Assembly (NCBI GenBank): GCA_003649715.1
Contig: QMSS01000003.1
Coordinates: 1-26,879 of the forward strand
Length of the DNA: 26,879 bases
Reading direction: 5' to 3'
DNA from: Thermoplasmata archaeon
Lineage (GTDB): Archaea > Thermoplasmatota > E2 > DHVEG-1
The notes under the pieces were generated by a model, which searched no databases, was not told the origin of the DNA, and worked only from the letters and a program-made list of their open reading frames with translations. Made by a program: the position numbers and the translations under genes. The stretch's first letter is position 1; each line of letters opens with the position of its first letter. Below are positions 1-8,104 of this stretch, piece after piece.

Positions 1-114
1 ATACAAAAATATATAGATGAGCATGCCTCACTAACTGCAACTATGTACCACTGCATAACCATATATCAACCATTTGGCGATCCAAGTCTAAGAATAGGTG
101 GATATCCTTCCTAA
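1..114 (+). CDS. C-terminal end of a peptidase C25-like protein (5' truncated by window)
   Basis: Frame 1 is open from the window edge to a TAA at 112-114 and encodes 37 residues. Near its end it carries the string FGDPSLRI. The large protein at the right end of the window has the closely similar FGDPDLRI near its own C-terminus, and gingipain-type (peptidase C25) domains commonly end with a GDPxLR string. This fragment stops about ten residues later and has no C-terminal membrane anchor, unlike the right-hand protein. The family call rests on one short motif and the shared context, so it is tentative. The stretch is followed by about 150 AT-rich bases before purF. Confidence 0.5.
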   Translation: MQKYIDEHASLTATMYHCITIYQPFGDPSLRIGGYPS

Positions 115-236
115 AAGAAAAATAGAAGATAAATCCATCTATTACACATTTAGTTAAATCTTTCTATTATTTTTTTCTCCAATTTTTTGGAAAACTTTTT
201 TGTTTAACTCACTGCAAATATTTGGTTCTGAAAAGC

Positions 237-246
237 TTAAAATATG
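237..246 (+). promoter_or_regulatory. TATA-like box of purF
   Basis: TTAAAATATG lies with its centre about 32 bases before the ATG at 273. Archaeal TATA boxes sit about 26 bases before the transcription start, so the mRNA would be leaderless or have only a few untranslated bases. No Shine-Dalgarno sequence is visible before the ATG, which agrees with that. Confidence 0.45.
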
Positions 247-272
247 CTCCTTTCATATCCTTTTTTGTAAAT

Positions 273-1709
273 ATGTGTGGTATTGTTGGTATTATAGGAG
301 ATAAACCTGTCTCTCGATTGATTTATCATAGCCTGTTTGCCGTCCAGCATAGAGGACAATCATCTGCAGGAAAACTCACCTATGATGGTAATATTCATGT
401 TACAAAGGATGCAGGTTTAGTGAGAGATGTTTTCAATGAAGAAAAAAAGATTGATACGCCTGGAAATGTGGGAATAGGTCATACTAGATATTCCACAGCA
501 GGTTTAGATGACATTGAGTCTTTAAAACTAAATGCGCAGCCTGAGTATCTTGTAAATCCTTTTCTAGCAGCTGTCCATAATGGTAACATATACAATGGTT
601 CTGAGATGGCGAAAAAGACCAGGAGACGACCTAGAACAGAATGTGATATCCAATGGCTTTTGCTGCCTATGGCAGACAATCTATATAAGAAAGAGGTAGA
701 TGTTGACATAGTTTTTGACGCCTGTGAAAAAGTGATGATGCAGGTAAGGGGTAGTTATTCTGCATTGTTTCTAACTGATTCAGGAGAAAACCCTCTTCTT
801 TTTGCTATGACTGATCCATACAAGATCAGACCCCTGGTATTAGGGGAATCAGATGGTATGTATTGTTTTACATCGGAGACACGTGTTTTTAAGAAGATTA
901 ATTTTGAGTATGTAAAGGATATCCCTGGTGGATCCGTGGTTGTTATTGATACCAAGGGTAACGTGTATGAGGAGCAGATTGTAAAAAAGACTGAAAAACC
1001 TTGTATGTTTGAATTTGTTTATTTTGCTAAACCTGACTCGCGTATAAATGGCAGATCTGTTCATAACGTCCGTGTTGAGATAGGGCGTTTACTCGCCAGA
1101 GAGCATCCCGTTGATGCGGATATAGTTGTTCCTGTTCCTGAGTCAGGTAGGAGATATGCAACAGGTTTCTCTCGGGAATCAGGTATACCATTGGATGAGG
1201 GCATAATGAAGGATAAGTATGAACGCTCCTTTATCCAGCAGACCCAGGAGAGGAGAGACCGGATTGTTGAAGAAGGATTGTCTTTTATCCGTTCCGTACT
1301 CAAAGATAAAAGAGTGGTATTAGTGGATGATTCGATAGTGCGTGGCACAAATATCAGGAGGATAGTAGATGGGATGAAGAAGGCAGGTGCTAGAGAGGTA
1401 CATGTTAGAATTGGATGTCCCCCTCTGATAGCACCATGTTATCTTGGGATAGATATGCGTAGCAGAAAAGAGTTTATTGCAAGGGATCAGAATGGTGGGA
1501 TCAAAACATGGGACAGAATTGCAAGAGAGATCAATGCAGACTCTCTTGCATATATAAGTATGGAGGGGCTTAAAAAAGCTATAGGGTTTGACATATGCCG
1601 TGGATGTATCGATTTTCCAAATGGATACCCCCATGAGATGCATGAAGATGTGAAAAAGCTTTTTAGGAATGATAAAAAAGGTCGACGGGCGTATGAATGT
1701 CACATATAA
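273..1709 (+). CDS. purF: Amidophosphoribosyltransferase (glutamine PRPP amidotransferase)
   Basis: PurF makes 5-phosphoribosylamine from PRPP and glutamine, the first step of purine synthesis, in the cytoplasm. The frame is open from a TTG at 222, but I start at 273 because this places Cys directly after Met, as the N-terminal-nucleophile glutaminase requires. The protein is then 478 residues, a usual length. Visible motifs are CGIVGI at residue 2, GHTRYST and HNGNIYN in the glutaminase domain, and the PRPP-binding VVLVDDSIVRGTN at 348-360. Cys244, Cys389, Cys442 and Cys445 match the spacing of the four [4Fe-4S] ligands in Bacillus-type PurF. The usual RDPxGIRPL string is here TDPYKIRPL, which is odd. 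No other purine genes are nearby. A paralogue with altered specificity cannot be excluded. Confidence 0.9.
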   Translation: MCGIVGIIGDKPVSRLIYHSLFAVQHRGQSSAGKLTYDGNIHVTKDAGLVRDVFNEEKKIDTPGNVGIGHTRYSTAGLDDIESLKLNAQPEYLVNPFLAAVHNGNIYNGSEMAKKTRRRPRTECDIQWLLLPMADNLYKKEVDVDIVFDACEKVMMQVRGSYSALFLTDSGENPLLFAMTDPYKIRPLVLGESDGMYCFTSETRVFKKINFEYVKDIPGGSVVVIDTKGNVYEEQIVKKTEKPCMFEFVYFAKPDSRINGRSVHNVRVEIGRLLAREHPVDADIVVPVPESGRRYATGFSRESGIPLDEGIMKDKYERSFIQQTQERRDRIVEEGLSFIRSVLKDKRVVLVDDSIVRGTNIRRIVDGMKKAGAREVHVRIGCPPLIAPCYLGIDMRSRKEFIARDQNGGIKTWDRIAREINADSLAYISMEGLKKAIGFDICRGCIDFPNGYPHEMHEDVKKLFRNDKKGRRAYECHI

Positions 1710-1870
1710 CAAAAAATCATCCATAATTTTTTAATTTACAAAAAAGAAAAACAATGGTATAAAAATTTAGATGATTTGAAACGGTGCAGATGCAGGTTGA
1801 TCACTATTTTCTCCAATTTTTGATTTTTTACATGAAATCGTAAGGTGAGAGGAGTAGGATAACCAGGGGG

Positions 1871-1880
1871 TTATATTTAA
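1871..1880 (+). promoter_or_regulatory. TATA-like box of the glucan phosphorylase gene
   Basis: TTATATTTAA is followed by AAGG. It predicts transcription starting near 1903, giving an untranslated leader of about 20 bases before the ATG at 1924. A weak GGTGG at 1910-1914 lies nine bases before that ATG. Confidence 0.45.
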
Positions 1881-1923
1881 AAGGACGTGCCGTGTTACAT
1901 CCTTTTGATGGTGGAATGGGATA

Positions 1924-3639
1924 ATGGAGGAGAGTAGCATAGAGGAGACTGGGAGGAACGAGGGAAAGATAGAAGCTGAGTTTAATGGGAAACCTAAGGT
2001 TGCATATTTTTCGATGGAGATTGGAATAGATGAGCATGTTCCTACATATAGTGGTGGACTGGGTGTTCTTGCTGGTGACACAATAAAGTCGTGTGCTGAT
2101 CTGAATATTCCTGTTGTAGGGGTCACTCTTTTGTCTGAAAATGGATATTTTTATCAGAAGATTGATGAGGAGGGTAATCAGATTGAACTTCCTATAGATT
2201 TTTGTGTTTCTGATTTTCTTAAGTTGCTTCCGACAAAAACTAGTGTTATGATTGAGGATAGGGAGGTAAAAATCCGTGTCTGGTATTATCCAGTTAAGGG
2301 CATAAATGGGTATATAGTTCCTGTTTTTTTTCTGGATTCGAATCTTAATGAAAACAGTGAATGGGATAGAACTCTTACTAAGCATCTCTATGGGGGTGAC
2401 AAAAGATATCGTCTCGCTCAGGAGATTATACTGGGGATCGGTGGTGTTCGTATGTTGGAGGCACTTGGATACAAAACGATTGACAAGTATCATATGAATG
2501 AAGGACATTCTGCTTTTCTGACTTTGGAGTTGTATAATCAATTAAGAGATGTTGAAAAGGTGCGGGAAAAATGCGTTTTTACTACCCATACACCTGTTGC
2601 ATCAGGTCATGATCAGTTTGAACTGTCCTATGCTAAGCCTATGCTAGGCGATATGCTTCCGAGTATGATCCTTGATGAGGTTATATTTGAAAATAAGTTG
2701 AATATGACCAAGCTTGCACTTTTTTTTAGTCATTATGTAAACGGCGTTGCAAAAAAACATAGGGAGATATCGCGGTTGATGTTTCCAGGGTATTCTATAG
2801 ACTCTATTACTAATGGTGTTCATTCTCTGACATGGGTTTCTGATCCGTTTAAAAGATTGTTTGATAAGCATATGCCTGGATGGCGTTCTGATCCTTATAT
2901 TCTTAGATCTGCCTTCAGTATTCCGAAGAATGAGATATGGGATGCTCATATGGAGGCGAAGAGGAGACTAATTGATTTTGTAAACAGTAGATACAATGCT
3001 GGTATGAAATATGATCATTTCACAATAGGTTTTGCTCGGAGGCAGACGGCCTATAAGAGACCTGATCTTTTGATATCTGATCCAGATAGGCTTATGCAGA
3101 TTGCTGAGAAAACAGGTCCTATTCAGATCATATATGCTGGTAAGGCACATCCAAATGATGAGTCGGGCAAGAATGCTATAAAAAAGATTTTTGAGGTGAT
3201 GAAGACAATAGGTGGACGTGTCAAGATGACTTATATACAGAACTACGATATGACGATTGGAAAAATGGTTACTGCAGGTGTTGATCTATGGCTTAACACA
3301 CCTAGAAGACCACGGGAGGCATCTGGAACATCTGGTATGAAGGCTGCACATAATGGTGTGCCACAGTTTAGTACATTGGATGGATGGTGGCTTGAGGGAT
3401 GTATAGAAAACATAACTGGATGGGCTATCGGACCGGAGAAGACTGAAGATGCAGAGTCTGATGATGAAGTTGATAGAAATGATTTGTACAACAAGCTTGA
3501 AAGCTGGATAATACCAAAGTTTTATAAGGATAGGGACAACTGGATTAGAACAATGAGAAGCTGCATTGCAATCAATGCCTCATTCTTCAACACAAATAGA
3601 ATGGTACAACAATATGTGGTAAACGCCTATTTCCTATGA
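1924..3639 (+). CDS. glgP: Alpha-glucan phosphorylase (GT35 family, short form)
   Basis: This enzyme releases glucose 1-phosphate from the ends of glycogen or maltodextrin chains, using pyridoxal phosphate. The N-terminus has VAYFSMEIGI and TYSGGLGVLAGDTIKS, typical of the short phosphorylases of archaea and many bacteria. HMNEGHSAF and FTTHTPVASGHD follow in the middle. The C-terminal half holds EASGTSGMKAAHNG, whose Lys473 should bind the cofactor. At 571 residues it is shorter than the roughly 800 residues of classical phosphorylases, as is usual for this subgroup. It stands alone on the plus strand and faces the debranching gene tail to tail, with the two coding ends overlapping by 13 bases. 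The start is supported by the TATA-like box upstream. The family is clear; whether it prefers glycogen or maltodextrin cannot be read from the sequence. Confidence 0.9.
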   Translation: MEESSIEETGRNEGKIEAEFNGKPKVAYFSMEIGIDEHVPTYSGGLGVLAGDTIKSCADLNIPVVGVTLLSENGYFYQKIDEEGNQIELPIDFCVSDFLKLLPTKTSVMIEDREVKIRVWYYPVKGINGYIVPVFFLDSNLNENSEWDRTLTKHLYGGDKRYRLAQEIILGIGGVRMLEALGYKTIDKYHMNEGHSAFLTLELYNQLRDVEKVREKCVFTTHTPVASGHDQFELSYAKPMLGDMLPSMILDEVIFENKLNMTKLALFFSHYVNGVAKKHREISRLMFPGYSIDSITNGVHSLTWVSDPFKRLFDKHMPGWRSDPYILRSAFSIPKNEIWDAHMEAKRRLIDFVNSRYNAGMKYDHFTIGFARRQTAYKRPDLLISDPDRLMQIAEKTGPIQIIYAGKAHPNDESGKNAIKKIFEVMKTIGGRVKMTYIQNYDMTIGKMVTAGVDLWLNTPRRPREASGTSGMKAAHNGVPQFSTLDGWWLEGCIENITGWAIGPEKTEDAESDDEVDRNDLYNKLESWIIPKFYKDRDNWIRTMRSCIAINASFFNTNRMVQQYVVNAYFL

Positions 3640-5513
3640 GCATATAGAAAATATTTCTTTTCATACTTTGGTGTGATACCCTCTATGTCCTCAACCCATG
3701 CGCGGAAAATCTCTGCTACACTCCAAGCTTGTGTTATACATCCACGTGGTGTATGAGGGGGGTCTCCATCATATATTTCCGGTATGGATCCATCCCAGTT
3801 TTCACCGAACATGGTGAGCATTGGTTTTAAAAAGGTGTTGTATGCATATTCACGCCATTCTCCTCTGCCGTCCTTTGTTTTGATAAATGCTTTTATGAAT
3901 TGCCCTAGGAGCCACGGCCAAATTGTGCCATTATGATAGGCAAGGTCTTTGTTGTACTCACCAATGTAGCTACCCATATATCTAGGGTCATCTGATGACA
4001 ATGTTTTCAGTCCAAATGCTGTTACAAGCTTTTCTTCTACAGTATCTACAATATTTTTCTGTAGTCTTCTGTTGATCATAGGAAAATCTAATGATACAAG
4101 AAGTATCTGATTAGGCCTGAAAGACTGATCCCTAGTATCAATCACATCATATTGTCTATCAAACTGTGCGTTGAAGCTTTTTTTTACATTGTCAGCGAGA
4201 TCAGAATATAAATCATCATTGCCATAGATATCAGCTAGGATGCTCATTATTTTGAGAGCATTATACCAGAGTGCCTGTATCTCAACAGCCTTTTTATCTC
4301 GTGGTGTTGGATAGTAGTCATTGATTTTGACATCCATCCATGTGAGCCCTGGTCCATGGCATATGAGAAAATCATTATCCATATGTATGCCATGGTTGGT
4401 GCCATTTTTGTAGTATTCTACAATCGATTGTAGAGTACCCCATATGTCTACCAGGAGTTGCTGGTCATCTGTGTATTTAAGATATTGGAATACGCGGTCA
4501 ATATACCAGAGGGAAGCATCCACAGTGTTGTATGCTACCTCGGAGTCTTCTCTGTCTGGAAACATATTTGGGATCAAACCATTTTTGCAGAAATCTTTTA
4601 GACCTAATAGGATTTGTTTTGCTATATCGTGTCTACCTGTGACAAGTGTGATTCCTGGTAATGCTATCAGGGCGTCCCGGCTCCAATCGCTGAACCAGTG
4701 ATACCCAGCTATAACTGTTTTTTTGTCATCTCTTTGCACGATAAAGTTGTCTGTCGATAAAACTAGTTTGTCAAATTTGCTGGGAAGACCTGTTTTTTTG
4801 AGTAAACTCTTCTTTCTCTGTATCTCTCCTGAATATGTGGTGTCTGGGTTGAGATTATCTACATTGTCTTCAACTGTTAATATGATATAATACTCACAGG
4901 ACTGGGTTATTTCTTTGTAGAACTCTCCTGGTATGAATCCATTGTCTACCCATGAGTCATGTCTTTCCATATCTTTTTTGTAGTGTATTTCTATCCATGA
5001 ATTGTTTTCTCGGTAGTTAAAATCTTGTAGTATGATTTTTAGGTCTTTGTTTATGTTGTTTGGTCTAATATTTATGCCGTTTTTGATTGTTTTTTGTTCA
5101 AATGATATCGAGTGTTTTTCTGTTAAATCATAAAAGTGTCTAGAGTTTATCACTGGAGTGTAATGGAGGGATATAGGCTGATTTGTTTTAATACTGTATT
5201 TAATTATTGTGGTGTTCTGTTTATATGGCATGAAAACTGTTTTTTTTATCTGCACATTGTCCAGTAGGCAGAGAAATGATGGAAACATGTTGAAGATAAA
5301 TTTTCTACATCCATAGTTTGATAGGTCATATAGTTGGTTTTTGATCCGTATCTTTTCGTTTAGGTCTGATACGAAAACCCATCTGTTTGTAGGTGGTTTT
5401 AGACTTGCTATTAGAAGACCATGGAATTTTCTGGTGATGCTGCCAGAGTGGGTCTGAGATGCATAGCCGCCAAGGCCATTTGTGACTATCCATTCTTTTA
5501 CAATCTGTGTCAT
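3627..5513 (-). CDS. Glycogen debranching enzyme (amylo-alpha-1,6-glucosidase, GH133)
   Basis: It removes alpha-1,6 branch stubs left by the phosphorylase. The N-terminal domain begins EWIVTNGLGGYAS and continues with TRKFHGLLIAS, the signature of archaeal and bacterial GDE proteins. The C-terminal (alpha/alpha)6-type catalytic part shows WFSDWSRD from residue 273, LTWMDVK around residue 392, VEIQALWYNAL, and YHNGTIWPWLLGQF. The length of 628 residues fits the prokaryotic GDE family, which lacks the extra glucanotransferase module of eukaryotic enzymes. The ATG at 5513 is preceded by GGAG with a six-base spacer. The gene is last in the minus-strand glycogen run, 131 bases after the glycosyltransferase, and probably has its own promoter in that gap. 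It overlaps the convergent phosphorylase gene by 13 bases. Confidence 0.92.
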   Translation of the reverse strand: MTQIVKEWIVTNGLGGYASQTHSGSITRKFHGLLIASLKPPTNRWVFVSDLNEKIRIKNQLYDLSNYGCRKFIFNMFPSFLCLLDNVQIKKTVFMPYKQNTTIIKYSIKTNQPISLHYTPVINSRHFYDLTEKHSISFEQKTIKNGINIRPNNINKDLKIILQDFNYRENNSWIEIHYKKDMERHDSWVDNGFIPGEFYKEITQSCEYYIILTVEDNVDNLNPDTTYSGEIQRKKSLLKKTGLPSKFDKLVLSTDNFIVQRDDKKTVIAGYHWFSDWSRDALIALPGITLVTGRHDIAKQILLGLKDFCKNGLIPNMFPDREDSEVAYNTVDASLWYIDRVFQYLKYTDDQQLLVDIWGTLQSIVEYYKNGTNHGIHMDNDFLICHGPGLTWMDVKINDYYPTPRDKKAVEIQALWYNALKIMSILADIYGNDDLYSDLADNVKKSFNAQFDRQYDVIDTRDQSFRPNQILLVSLDFPMINRRLQKNIVDTVEEKLVTAFGLKTLSSDDPRYMGSYIGEYNKDLAYHNGTIWPWLLGQFIKAFIKTKDGRGEWREYAYNTFLKPMLTMFGENWDGSIPEIYDGDPPHTPRGCITQAWSVAEIFRAWVEDIEGITPKYEKKYFLYAHRK

Positions 5514-5570
5514 GGGGACTCCTTTGTTTCCAGTAAATTTATGCCATTCTCGAGTTCACTCATTTTTTTC

Positions 5571-5580
5571 TCATTATATT
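5571..5580 (-). promoter_or_regulatory. TATA-like box of the debranching gene
   Basis: Read on the minus strand, AATATAATGA follows a run of A. It predicts transcription starting near 5550, about 37 bases before the ATG at 5513. This would let the debranching enzyme be expressed separately from the three genes upstream. Confidence 0.35.
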
Positions 5581-5644
5581 TTTTTCTTTCGTAAAGGCTT
5601 TTTTTATGAGGTTTTTTAGAAAAAGTTTTTGAGAAAATGTTTTT

Positions 5645-6889
5645 TTATTGTGTGAATTCGCTGTATATTTGTAGTGTTCTGTCTACTATGACATCCCAGC
5701 TGAAGTATTTTATTACTCTTTTTCTTGCATTTTCTCCCATTTGAATAGCTTTGTCTTTGGATTGCAGGATTTGTTGTATCCCCCATGCGATGTCCTGTGG
5801 ATCAAATGGGTTTATATGTATGCCGCATTGTTTTTCACCATCTGGAATGATTTGTTCTCGCATACCATTTGTCCCTCTGGCTCCCACCACAACAGGTTTT
5901 GCCATTGACATTGCCTCCGTGCATACTATGCCGAAGGGTTCATATAGTGATGGTAGTACAACGACATCTGCAGCTGCTAGATGTAGTATACGTTCTTTTT
6001 CACTTACAAACTCTGTTCTCAGTATAATTTTTTCTTTTAAACCTAGATCATTTATGAGTTTTTTGAGATGGCTTTCCATGTCTCCAATGCCTAGTATGAG
6101 TAGTTTGGTTTTTGGAAAGGTTTTTATAACAGTTGGCATGGCTTTTATGAGGTTGTCTGCTCCTTTTACAGTTACTAGTCTTCCTATGAAGAGTAGTAGG
6201 TTTTCATCGTTGGATATACCATATTTTCTTCTCAGCTGTTTTTTTTCTATGGTGGATATTTTTTCTGGGTTGTATTTGTTTGGATCCACGCCATTCCAGC
6301 ACACGCGTATTTTGTCTGCTGGGAAGCCTAGTTTTTGCAGCTCATCGCTCATTGCATATGATACGGTTATTATGCAGTCCGCGTTTTGTCCTCCTTCGAA
6401 TTCTATGTCCTTAATTGTATGTGATCCTCTTCCAATGGATCGACCTATTTCAGTTGAGTGTACATGGAATATTAGTGGTATGTTTAGTTCTTTTTTAGCG
6501 ATCATCCCTCCGATTATACCAAGCCAGTCATGTGCATCTAGTATGTCGAATGTTCTATGGTTTTTTCTTACAAGTAGGTTGACTAACTGTGAGGCTGACA
6601 TTAGGTTATAGCTGACTACATCTGCAAAAAACTTGAAGTATGACCCCCATGATCGTAGTTCATGGTCTACAAATAGGTAGAATGTGGATGTGAGATCCAA
6701 GGTTTTTGGTCTGTATACTTCTATATCGTTCCATTTTTCCGATGGTTTTAGTTTGTTTTCATCATTTAATGCAAATATGGTTACTTCATTTCCTTTTTGT
6801 ACCTGTCTTTGTGTTATCTCTGTTATGAATGTTCCCAGGCCTCCTCGGATTATAGGTGGGAATTCCCATGAGAAATGCACTATCCTCAT
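5645..6889 (-). CDS. Glycosyltransferase of the glycogen locus (GT4/GT5 type, glycogen synthase-like)
   Basis: This 414-residue protein has the GT-B fold pattern of retaining glucosyltransferases. Near the N-terminus it has FSWEFPP followed by the glycine-rich GGLGTFITEI, which resembles the nucleotide-sugar loop of glycogen synthases. HAHDWLG-type residues (LDAHDWLGIIGG) follow near residue 115. The C-terminal domain has LLFIGRLVTVKGADNLIKAM and the E-x7-E motif in YEPFGIVCTEAM. Its ATG overlaps the TGA of the GH57 gene as ATGA, so the two are translationally coupled. With the other GT at 8105-9217, one is likely to elongate glycogen from UDP- or ADP-glucose and the other may prime, or act on a related glucan. 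Which does which cannot be decided from sequence alone. Confidence 0.82.
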   Translation of the reverse strand: MRIVHFSWEFPPIIRGGLGTFITEITQRQVQKGNEVTIFALNDENKLKPSEKWNDIEVYRPKTLDLTSTFYLFVDHELRSWGSYFKFFADVVSYNLMSASQLVNLLVRKNHRTFDILDAHDWLGIIGGMIAKKELNIPLIFHVHSTEIGRSIGRGSHTIKDIEFEGGQNADCIITVSYAMSDELQKLGFPADKIRVCWNGVDPNKYNPEKISTIEKKQLRRKYGISNDENLLLFIGRLVTVKGADNLIKAMPTVIKTFPKTKLLILGIGDMESHLKKLINDLGLKEKIILRTEFVSEKERILHLAAADVVVLPSLYEPFGIVCTEAMSMAKPVVVGARGTNGMREQIIPDGEKQCGIHINPFDPQDIAWGIQQILQSKDKAIQMGENARKRVIKYFSWDVIVDRTLQIYSEFTQ

Positions 6890-8100
6890 GATATCAGCTG
6901 TGTTTCTCTTTCTTGCTGAGTTATTTTTTCTTTTAGATCCTGTATTATGTTCATGTAGTTTATAAACCCCTCGTAGGGGAAGTCATATGGATTGAAGTAT
7001 GCATGGACATCTCCATCGCCTGCTCCCTTTGTGGATATGTAGTAGAGATGATCTGATGTTTGGAGTAGACGCCAGACATATAGGAGTTCCCGGTCTCCTA
7101 GTTTTTTGAGTTTTTTTCCTATGTCTTTTAGTTCGTTGAAACAAGTGATCTGCATTTCGTTGCCCAGCCAGGTTGAAACATCTCTTGCCTCATCTGCCCA
7201 TGATATAGCCCATGGAACATCTATCTCACCTACCGACTTGTATCTGTTTACAGCTTCACTTACGGTAACAAAGTCGAGGTTTTTGTGTTTTAAAACCTCC
7301 TCTGGCAAATGTTTTAGGAAATCAAATATTCCAGTTTCTGTCCATTGATGTTCTCCAAATGTTTCATAGTCGATAAACACATTTATGAGATCTCCCTGGC
7401 ATTTGGACATCCAATGTGCATATTTAGATGCTGTTAATGGGAATCCTGGCCAGCTCTGTGCTGAAAAACGGAAGCCTATGTCGTCACTGAGGGTGTAGTT
7501 TCTGAGCAGTACTTTTATGTCTGCATTAACTGGTTTGTATAGATAGTTTGGTGAACGCCATCCAAGTATTTTTTCTGTTCCTTCTGTAATGATACCCTTG
7601 TACCCCATTTCCTCTATTTTTTTGGCAATACGGTTGTCATATATTGCCTCGGTGTTTCTGAAAACCATCGGTCTATAGTTGAATATTTTTTTGATCATAT
7701 GACGGTGCATTATGACTTGTTCCTCAAACTCATCTAACTCATCATATAGGCTTGAGAGTGAATGGAAGTATGTTTCTTCGATTAGATCAACTGCTCCTGT
7801 GCGGAACAGTTCTTTGAAGCTGTCTAAGACAGCCGGCATGAATTGTTCGCAGCATTCTACAAATGTTCCAGTTAAGCTGAATGACACACGGAATCTACCA
7901 TCATATTTGTTGATCAAATCAAGAAGCATTTGATTGGCTGGTAGATAACATTTTTTTGCTACTTTTTCAAATATTTCACGGTTAAGATCATGGTTGAAAT
8001 ATGTTAGAAATGCATTGTTGTCATGGCCTATGTTGAACACTGAGAAACGTTTGAGTCTAACTGGCTGATGCACTTCGAAGTAGAAACAAACAGATGGCAT
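6886..8100 (-). CDS. GH57 family alpha-amylase-like glycoside hydrolase
   Basis: GH57 enzymes are retaining alpha-glucan hydrolases or transferases. The expected motifs are present in order: motif 1 FEVHQP (residues 8-13), motif 2 LTGTFVECCEQ (near 77-86), motif 3 FRNTEAIYDN with Glu151 as the likely nucleophile, and motif 4 FIDYETFGEH with Asp244 as the likely acid/base. At 404 residues it is much shorter than known GH57 branching enzymes (over 500 residues) and closer to the intracellular alpha-amylase group found in archaeal glycogen clusters. There is no signal peptide, so it should act in the cytoplasm. It starts four bases after the stop of the upstream GT and overlaps the next GT by ATGA. 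Maltogenic, amylase or transferase activity cannot be separated by eye. Confidence 0.88.
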   Translation of the reverse strand: MPSVCFYFEVHQPVRLKRFSVFNIGHDNNAFLTYFNHDLNREIFEKVAKKCYLPANQMLLDLINKYDGRFRVSFSLTGTFVECCEQFMPAVLDSFKELFRTGAVDLIEETYFHSLSSLYDELDEFEEQVIMHRHMIKKIFNYRPMVFRNTEAIYDNRIAKKIEEMGYKGIITEGTEKILGWRSPNYLYKPVNADIKVLLRNYTLSDDIGFRFSAQSWPGFPLTASKYAHWMSKCQGDLINVFIDYETFGEHQWTETGIFDFLKHLPEEVLKHKNLDFVTVSEAVNRYKSVGEIDVPWAISWADEARDVSTWLGNEMQITCFNELKDIGKKLKKLGDRELLYVWRLLQTSDHLYYISTKGAGDGDVHAYFNPYDFPYEGFINYMNIIQDLKEKITQQERETQLIS

Positions 8101-8104
8101 GCTG

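Noticed and set aside
1828..2541. A 237-codon open frame on the minus strand
   Set aside because: It lies over the start of the phosphorylase gene, whose motifs are clear, and shows no family resemblance of its own.
5510..5563. A 17-codon upstream frame whose TGA overlaps the debranching ATG as ATGA
   Set aside because: The best TATA-like box would start transcription near 5550, after this frame's ATG, and the debranching gene has its own well-spaced GGAG. It could only matter on read-through mRNA. A sequencing slip in the CCCC run, joining it to the enzyme, is possible but has no positive support.
5751..6611. A 286-codon open frame on the plus strand
   Set aside because: It runs antisense through the well-conserved glycosyltransferase gene and its translation is rich in Ser, Cys and Pro without domain features, as expected for a shadow frame.
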